NCBI GenBank assembly: GCA_964612735.1
Contig: CAZTEB010000028.1
Coordinates: forward strand, 1-11,841
DNA from: CAZTEB01 sp964612735
GTDB lineage: Bacteria; Patescibacteriota; Microgenomatia; UBA1400; PJMF01
Length of the DNA: 11,841 nt
Direction: 5' to 3'
The first letter of the stretch is position 1. Every line of letters starts with the position of its first letter. The notes beneath the pieces are model-generated. The model was not told where the DNA came from. It searched no databases and saw nothing but the letters and a program-made list of their open reading frames with translations. Made by a program: the position numbers and the translations under genes. Positions 7,680 through 11,841 of this stretch are shown in pieces.

Positions 7680-8305
7680 TAAAAAGCAATTGGATGATAT
7701 CTGTGCTCATTACGATAATCGCGATAACTGCCACAGTGGTGATGGTAGGTTGGGTTTTCAACTTCGATGTGTTGACGAGGGTGCACCCCTCATTTCCTAC
7801 AATGAAATTTTCTACAGCCTTTTCTTTCGTATTAAGTGCGATCATCTTAGGCATGGGACTAGTGAGAGAAAAAGCTAGGGCTGATATAGTCGAAGTTTTT
7901 TTACCTGGAGTTACGCTGTTGCTATTACTATTAATGGGAACCTCCTTTATATCTGCAGTACTCGACTTTCGTAGTGGTATTGAGTACTTTGGCGTTTCTC
8001 AGTATCGAGAGACACTCGTGCAGGTTGAAGTTGGAAAGCCGTCGTATGGCACCATGGTGGGCTTCTTGATTGTAGGAAGCTTGGGAGTTGTAAGTGTTGG
8101 AAACTGGAGGCATCGAAAAATTGTGTACATGCTATTTGGCAGTGTTGTTGTGGCACTTGGTGTCATGGCTCTTGTAGGATACTCATTGTCATTGCCTTAT
8201 CTCTATTTTTCACTACCAGATTTACGGTATGGTATGGCAATTCATACGTCGGTGTTGTTCGTGTTACTTGGCTTGGGGTATGTGTTGCTTGGTAGGTGGA
8301 AGTAA
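7676..8305 (+). CDS. Stand-alone six-helix membrane sensor-like module
   Basis: 209 residues, nearly all membrane. Hydrophobic helices lie at about 6-27, 43-62, 74-95, 124-143, 149-172 and 187-206. A soluble loop (~97-122) sits between helices 3 and 4. The sequence resembles the N-terminal MASE-like sensor regions of some histidine kinases and diguanylate cyclases: PTMKFSTAFSFVLSAI early, GTMVGFLIVGSLGV in the middle, and MAIHTSVLFVLLGLG at the end. Those modules are normally fused to PAS or kinase domains, but here the protein stops after the last helix (GRWK). Start and upstream stop overlap as ATGA, and the kinase gene begins 12 bp downstream. It may bridge the binding proteins and the kinase in the membrane. 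The family resemblance is by pattern, not by a named domain. Confidence 0.75.
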   Translation: MIKSNWMISVLITIIAITATVVMVGWVFNFDVLTRVHPSFPTMKFSTAFSFVLSAIILGMGLVREKARADIVEVFLPGVTLLLLLLMGTSFISAVLDFRSGIEYFGVSQYRETLVQVEVGKPSYGTMVGFLIVGSLGVVSVGNWRHRKIVYMLFGSVVVALGVMALVGYSLSLPYLYFSLPDLRYGMAIHTSVLFVLLGLGYVLLGRWK

Positions 8306-8317
8306 TGTGGTGCGTGT

Positions 8318-10555
8318 ATGCAGCTTAGAACAAGACTCACACTTCTGTTTTTATTTTTAGCTTTAGTTCCCTTGGGGTTGGTGAGTTATTTAGGGTATCT
8401 CAATCAACGTGAAGCACTGTTAAATAGAACAGCTGAGCAGCTTGATTCCTTAGCTGATGTTCAAGAAGAGCGAGTGAATGCCATTCTTGATAGGTACTTA
8501 GATCAAATACGGCTGGTGTCATCTCGCACTCAATTGCGAGCTACTTTGGCTACATATATTGAAGACCCCTCAGCCGAGGATCTAGAGTCACTGACTGAAA
8601 TTATTAGTGATGCTGATAACTCCTCTACTCTAATAGTTGATATCTCAATTATTTCTGCAGATGGGGAAGTGCTGGTTTCAACGTTGCCAAGCTATGTGGG
8701 TGAGTCAAGGAGTGGTTATCGCTCTTTTGAAAAAGGAAAAATTGAAGAAGGCTTATATGATATCTTTGCTACTGATGATAACGTCTTGTACGCTAGGTTA
8801 GCAGGGCCACTCTATCAGGGTGATGAGTTCTTGGGCGTAGTCGAAATCATTGCATCATCTTTACCAATTTTCTCGGTAACCGAGGACTACACCGGCTTGG
8901 GTGGCTCTGGCGAGTCGTTACTTGTGGAGAAAAATGACAACGGCGATGCGGTGTTCTTGACGCCACTGCGCTTTGATTCTGGTGCAGCTCTAAGATTGGC
9001 TATTCCGAAGGAGAAGACAAATATCCCCGCCACCGTAGCACTTGCTGAGAGAGAAGAAATACTGGCTACAGCAAACACTGTTGACTACCGCGGTGAACCA
9101 GTAATCGCTGTGACACGATACATTGATGCCTTAGAATGGGGCTTGATCGTGAAGGTTGATCAGGCTGAAGTATTCGAGTCTGTGCGAGAAGCAGCTCGCT
9201 CATCAGCATCAATTTTGCTTCTCTCGATCGGAATTATTACACTATTATCATACTTTACTACCCAAGCTGTAGTTAGTCCTATCAAAAAACTAACGCTATT
9301 TGCTCAAAACTTACAAGCAGGCAATTTTAAGTTGAGGGCAGAAATAGAATCAAGTGATGAAATAGGATTTTTGGCCCAGACACTAAACTCTATGGCCCAG
9401 AAGCTCCAACAGTCATATAGTGAATTAGAGCAAAAAGTTCGCGAGAGAACTGCTCGCTTGGAGGAGGCGCAACGAATAGCGCACCTAGGCAACTTCGTGC
9501 ATGACCTAAAAACCAACGAAGTGTACTGGTCAGATGAGTCGTTTCAGGTACATGGTTGGGAGCCAAGTGATACTCATGCTCCCCCCCCTCTCGACGTGTA
9601 CTTTGGCGTTATGCACCCCGACGATGTGGAGGCTGCCAAAGCAAGCATTGATCATGCTATGACTACTACTGGGGAGAGCGAGCACATTTATAGAGTGATT
9701 TGGCCAGATGATTCAGTGCACTTTGTTCAAGTGACCAGTAAGCTTTCTCTAAATTCGGAAGGAAAGCCTTTTGAGCTTCGTGGAACATTTCAGGATGTAA
9801 CAAAGGAGCGCCAGATTGACGAGGCTAAAACTGAGTTTGTGTCATTGGCTTCTCATCAACTTCGCACGCCACTGACGGCCATAAACTGGTACACCGAGCT
9901 TCTCCTTACTGATGATGCGCTGAAACTAAGTAAAGACCACAGGCAGTATCTTGAGGAGATTGCCCAAGGAAGCAGAAGAATGACAGACCTTGTTTCTTCG
10001 CTGTTAAATGTATCTAGGATCGAACTAGGTACGTTTGCTGTGGATACGGAAAAGACACAGATACTCAGCATTTTTACTAGTACTCTGAATGAGCTAGAGC
10101 TACTTATCAAAGAAAAGAGGTTGAGTATAAAAGAAGATAATGATGAGCTACCGGAAATCAGCGTAGATGCCAAGTTACTCAGAATGGTGTATCAAAACAT
10201 CATCACCAATGCTATTAAATACACACCAGAAAAAGGCTCTATTTCCATCGAGCATCGACTTCAAAAGGACCACGTACTAATTTCGATCGCAGACACTGGG
10301 TATGGCATACCTCAAAATCAACAGTCGCAAATATTCACCAAGCTGTTTAGAGCAGACAACGTATTGGAGAAAGATACTCGAGGAACTGGCCTGGGTCTCT
10401 ATATCGTCAAGTCAATCATGACCGAGTCCGGTGGTGATGTCTGGTTTGAGTCACCGTATACAGTTGATGGCAAAGAAGTCCAGGGTACCAAGTTTTATAT
10501 TAAGTTGCCACTAGCTGGCATGAAGCAAAAAGAAGGTAGTAAGCCGCTGGAGTAG
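8318..10555 (+). CDS. Sensor histidine kinase (dCache-HAMP-PAS-HisKA-HATPase)
   Basis: 745 residues. Helix 1 (~7-27) and helix 2 (~297-317) flank an extracytoplasmic dCache-like sensor (~30-290), with helical QLDSLADVQEERVNAILDRY leading into PAS-like lobes. HAMP (~318-372) includes SSDEIGFLAQTLNSMA and runs into a coiled coil. A PAS_3-type fold follows (~382-495) with YWSDESFQVHGWEP and a PAC-like FELRGTFQDVT. HisKA has ASHQLRTPLTAI with phospho-acceptor His513. The ATPase has N-box N627/N631, G1 DTGYGIP (659-665), an F-box at ~673-677 and G2 GTGLGLYIV (689-697), so all motifs needed for activity are present. There is no receiver domain and no response-regulator gene in the window. A C8 tract at 9581-9588 lies within the PAS codons for Ala-Pro-Pro-Pro. 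It is the last gene of the operon. Confidence 0.95.
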   Translation: MQLRTRLTLLFLFLALVPLGLVSYLGYLNQREALLNRTAEQLDSLADVQEERVNAILDRYLDQIRLVSSRTQLRATLATYIEDPSAEDLESLTEIISDADNSSTLIVDISIISADGEVLVSTLPSYVGESRSGYRSFEKGKIEEGLYDIFATDDNVLYARLAGPLYQGDEFLGVVEIIASSLPIFSVTEDYTGLGGSGESLLVEKNDNGDAVFLTPLRFDSGAALRLAIPKEKTNIPATVALAEREEILATANTVDYRGEPVIAVTRYIDALEWGLIVKVDQAEVFESVREAARSSASILLLSIGIITLLSYFTTQAVVSPIKKLTLFAQNLQAGNFKLRAEIESSDEIGFLAQTLNSMAQKLQQSYSELEQKVRERTARLEEAQRIAHLGNFVHDLKTNEVYWSDESFQVHGWEPSDTHAPPPLDVYFGVMHPDDVEAAKASIDHAMTTTGESEHIYRVIWPDDSVHFVQVTSKLSLNSEGKPFELRGTFQDVTKERQIDEAKTEFVSLASHQLRTPLTAINWYTELLLTDDALKLSKDHRQYLEEIAQGSRRMTDLVSSLLNVSRIELGTFAVDTEKTQILSIFTSTLNELELLIKEKRLSIKEDNDELPEISVDAKLLRMVYQNIITNAIKYTPEKGSISIEHRLQKDHVLISIADTGYGIPQNQQSQIFTKLFRADNVLEKDTRGTGLGLYIVKSIMTESGGDVWFESPYTVDGKEVQGTKFYIKLPLAGMKQKEGSKPLE

Positions 10556-10566
10556 CGCTTGTTTGC

Positions 10567-10578
10567 TATACTCTTTTC
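10567..10578 (+). promoter_or_regulatory. -10 element of the inositol-monophosphatase gene (leaderless)
   Basis: TATACT at 10567-10572 ends six bases before ATG 10579, predicting +1 on that A. No good -35 and no SD are seen. The element lies in the 23-bp gap after the kinase gene, so this gene probably has its own transcript despite its closeness to the operon. Confidence 0.6.
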
Positions 10579-11379
10579 ATGCACTACTCCTCCTTCATCT
10601 CCCAGACGCTTCAAAAAGCAGCCCAGATTGCCAATCAACATCATGGCAAAGTCACTACTATCACGACCAAAACAGGTGACAACAACCAAGTGTTGACAGA
10701 AGCTGATCTCGAAGTTGGCGCCTTTATTGTTGAACAAATAAAGCAACACTATCCTAAGCACAGCATTATCGATGAAGAAGCTGGCGTGATAGACAATAAT
10801 TCAAACTACACTTGGGTAGTAGATCCTATAGATGGCACCAGCAACTTTGCCCAGGGTTTGCCTATGTACGGTGTGATGATGGGTCTGCTCGAAGATGACC
10901 AGGCGATCGCAGGTGGTATCGCTCTCCCCGCTTTTGATGAGTTGTATCTCGGTGAGAAGGGCAGTGGTGCTACGTGTAATGGCAAGTCAATTCAGGTTTC
11001 CAATGAGACTAGTTTACTCTCTTCTCTCATTGCTTATGGCATCGATGGCCATCAAGAAGATCCTAGTATTACTCAGAAAGAAGTAGAAGTTTTGGGAAAA
11101 ATTATTTTGGCTATCCGTAACCTGCGCACTACCAACAGCGCTTTCGACATGTGTCAGCTACTTTCAGGTAAATACGGTGCCTTCCTTAATCGAACAACGA
11201 AGATTTGGGACAATGTTGCCTTGCAGCCAATCGTTGAAGCTGCTGGTGGCGTTGTGACTGATTTTTGGGGTAAGCCGATGGATTACTCTAACGCTCTAAA
11301 GCGAGTTGATGAGAATTTTACTATCTGCGTCGCGGCTCCTGAGTTGCATAAGCAGTTGCAGGAGATTATTCAAGGGTAA
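10579..11379 (+). CDS. Inositol monophosphatase family protein (SuhB/HisN/CysQ-like)
   Basis: 266 residues, the usual length for this Mg2+/Li+-sensitive phosphatase superfamily, which hydrolyses phosphate from inositol phosphates, histidinol phosphate, PAP or similar. The metal site looks intact: IIDEEAG (Glu-Glu), VVDPIDGTSNF (the DPxDGTxNF motif with both Asp), and late WDNVALQPIVEAAGG (the WDxxA...EAGG motif). TTKTGDNNQVLTEADLE matches the N-terminal substrate/metal loop. No signal peptide is seen, so it is cytosolic. The start is fixed by the TATACT element six bases upstream. It converges with tRNA-Gly, and its TAA stop lies within the A-run of the shared terminator. Subfamily and substrate cannot be assigned with confidence. 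Confidence 0.92.
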   Translation: MHYSSFISQTLQKAAQIANQHHGKVTTITTKTGDNNQVLTEADLEVGAFIVEQIKQHYPKHSIIDEEAGVIDNNSNYTWVVDPIDGTSNFAQGLPMYGVMMGLLEDDQAIAGGIALPAFDELYLGEKGSGATCNGKSIQVSNETSLLSSLIAYGIDGHQEDPSITQKEVEVLGKIILAIRNLRTTNSAFDMCQLLSGKYGAFLNRTTKIWDNVALQPIVEAAGGVVTDFWGKPMDYSNALKRVDENFTICVAAPELHKQLQEIIQG

Positions 11380-11402
11380 AAAAACCGGACATATGTCCGG
11401 TT
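11378..11402 (-). terminator. Rho-independent terminator of tRNA-Gly
   Basis: A perfect inverted repeat (11383-11402, core CCGGACAT/ATGTCCGG) is followed on the minus strand by seven T (complement of the A-run at 11378-11384). It starts four bases after the tRNA-Gly 3' end. On the plus strand the hairpin has no T-run after it, so it is a strong terminator only for the minus strand. It sits directly against the stop codon of the convergent phosphatase gene. Confidence 0.85.
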
Positions 11403-11405
11403 ATG

Positions 11406-11478
11406 AGCGGGAAACGGGATTCGAACCCGCGACCTCCTCCTTGGCAAGGAGGCGCTCTAGCCACTGAGCTATTCCCGC
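11406..11478 (-). tRNA. tRNA-Gly (anticodon GCC)
   Basis: Minus-strand cloverleaf: acceptor GCGGGAA/TTCCCGC, D stem GCTC/GAGC, anticodon stem CCTCC/GGAGG with loop TTGCCAA (anticodon GCC), T stem GCGGG/CCCGT (one G-U) with loop TTCGAAT, and discriminator T as is common for tRNA-Gly. CCA is not encoded (next bases CAT). Only 13 A-rich bases separate it from a decayed partial copy upstream. The nearest promoter lies beyond that copy, so the precursor should begin with the partial copy. Confidence 0.96.
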
Positions 11479-11491
11479 TTGTTGTTTTGCA

Positions 11492-11540
11492 CCTCTTGGC
11501 AAGGAGGCTCCGCTAGTCAGCGGACACGGGCTATTCCCGC
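11492..11540 (-). pseudogene. Truncated, rearranged copy of the tRNA-Gly 5' half
   Basis: On the minus strand this begins GCGGGAATAGC, identical to the first 11 bases of the intact tRNA-Gly. It ends with an anticodon arm sharing 14 identical bases (11495-11508 against 11440-11453), including the whole loop with GCC. The D arm is replaced by a longer segment containing a perfect hairpin (11510-11523, stem CCGCT/AGCGG, loop of four). One base of the anticodon 3' stem is missing, and the T arm and 3' acceptor strand are absent. It cannot form a tRNA. It starts three bases after the predicted +1 of the tRNA-Gly promoter, where a functional tRNA 5' end would be, so it looks like the first copy of an old tandem pair now serving as leader. 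Confidence 0.75.
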
Positions 11541-11542
11541 GA

Positions 11543-11577
11543 TTGGTCTATTGTACTTGATCTCGGCCCACAATCAA
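11543..11577 (-). promoter_or_regulatory. Promoter of the tRNA-Gly unit
   Basis: On the minus strand TTGATT (11577-11572) and TACAAT (11555-11550) are 16 bp apart, with +1 predicted at 11543. Nothing promoter-like lies in the 13 bp between the partial copy and the intact tRNA, so this is the best candidate promoter for both. Confidence 0.55.
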
Positions 11578-11624
11578 CACCTACTCGACTCGTATTTACT
11601 CAGACCAGGAGGTGTAAAATCAGC

Positions 11625-11636
11625 TATACTATCCCC
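11625..11636 (+). promoter_or_regulatory. -10 element of the 48-aa gene (leaderless)
   Basis: TATACT at 11625-11630 ends six bases before ATG 11637, the same geometry and hexamer as at 2814 and 10579. An AGGAGG at 11607-11612 is too far upstream to serve as SD and would not be in the transcript if +1 is at 11637. Confidence 0.55.
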
Positions 11637-11783
11637 ATGCAGTACTCACGACAAGACTACAATAGCGTCACTGGTAGTACGTTTGAGCAAATTGGCAAAC
11701 GAGCTAGCCTCATCGCCTACGACGTTACTAAGTTTTTAATCGACTTCATCACCAGTATGATCAAGATGTTTTTGGGAAAGTAG
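11637..11783 (+). CDS. Small hypothetical protein, 48 aa, with amphipathic C-terminal helix
   Basis: This short reading frame starts MQYSRQDYNSVTGSTFEQIG and ends KMFLGK before TAG. The first ~18 residues are polar. Residues ~22-46 (from RASLIAYDV to MIKMFLG) would form an amphipathic or weakly hydrophobic helix that could lie on the membrane or bind a partner. I do not recognise it. Support for its being real comes from the TATACT placed exactly as at other leaderless genes, and from its fit between the divergent tRNA-Gly promoter and the convergent tRNA at the window end. Short length makes a chance frame possible. Confidence 0.55.
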   Translation: MQYSRQDYNSVTGSTFEQIGKRASLIAYDVTKFLIDFITSMIKMFLGK

Positions 11784-11803
11784 CCTTAGACCACAATTTC
11801 TTG

Positions 11804-11841
11804 TGCCAAGCTGAGGAGTCGAACCTCAATCTCATGTTTTT
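11804..11841 (-). tRNA. tRNA, 3' portion only (isotype undetermined)
   Basis: The minus strand shows a T arm (TGAGG/CCTCA, loop TTCGACT) followed by acceptor strand GCTTGGC and discriminator A. The 5' acceptor should therefore read GCCAAGC, beyond the window. CCA is not encoded. Upstream of the T stem it reads AAAAACATGAGAT. This fits either a short variable loop preceded by an A-rich anticodon loop end (Phe-like) or the 3' side of a long variable arm (Leu/Ser/Tyr-like). The anticodon is outside the window. Confidence 0.75.

Noticed and set aside
7670..7685. Recoded TGA (Gly, as in SR1/Gracilibacteria), suggested by TGA followed at once by TAA and by TGA being rare as a stop
   Set aside because: Thousands of codons in long genes contain no in-frame TGA, which a recoded genome would use often. 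The tandem stop is a by-product of the ATGATAAAA overlap.
10495..10761. 88-residue minus-strand frame across the kinase/phosphatase junction
   Set aside because: It is antisense to two well-supported genes, has no SD or -10 signal, and no recognisable domain.
11479..11739. 86-residue + strand frame over the tRNA-Gly remnant
   Set aside because: It crosses the tRNA remnant and tRNA promoter, overlaps the 48-aa gene in another frame, and shows no protein-like pattern or start signal.

Overview
The window is bacterial DNA with moderate GC, dense packing and short intergenic gaps. It carries tRNA genes without encoded CCA, Shine-Dalgarno (SD) sites on some genes and apparently leaderless starts on others. 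DUF2207, a PIG-V-like mannosyltransferase and an AAK26-type kinase, together with this style, suggest a Patescibacteria/CPR genome, perhaps Saccharibacteria. That placement is inference: no phylogenetic marker is present. The genetic code looks standard. About 3,000 codons contain no in-frame TGA, and only one of the stops seen is TGA (immediately followed by TAA).

Left part (1-2467): the 3' end of a glycoside-hydrolase-like gene on + converges with a small unknown gene (405-617, -). Downstream of its own promoter the DUF2207 membrane protein gene (671-2467, -) precedes that small gene. Positions 2553-2749 hold a tRNA-Arg/tRNA-Lys pair on - with a clear extended -10 promoter.

Middle (2814-4737): a cytidylate-kinase-like gene on + is broken by a deletion plus frameshift, and is followed by a PIG-V-type GT-C mannosyltransferase gene.

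Core (4834-10555): four tightly packed + genes form what looks like one envelope sensing system. They encode a membrane-tethered NMT1/THI5-type binding protein, an unusual fusion of a DUF3068/PorA-like ectodomain with a TrpX-type (ABC_sub_bind) binding protein, a stand-alone six-helix membrane module of the kind normally found at the N-terminus of sensor kinases, and a dCache-HAMP-PAS-HisKA-HATPase histidine kinase. No ABC permease, ATPase or response regulator is present. The binding proteins are therefore more likely ligand sensors feeding the kinase than parts of an importer. This is the most novel item in the window.

Right part (10579-11841): an inositol-monophosphatase-family gene converges on a tRNA-Gly(GCC) gene across a shared hairpin terminator. 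A decayed 5' half of the same tRNA lies between the tRNA-Gly promoter and the intact gene. A 48-residue leaderless small protein gene and the 3' end of another tRNA close the window.

Five gene starts (2467-, 2814+, 3481+, 10579+, 11637+) have a TANANT -10 hexamer ending exactly 6 nt before the start codon. This predicts transcription starting at the first base of the start codon. Genes inside operons (617-, 4834+, 7676+) instead have SD sequences.
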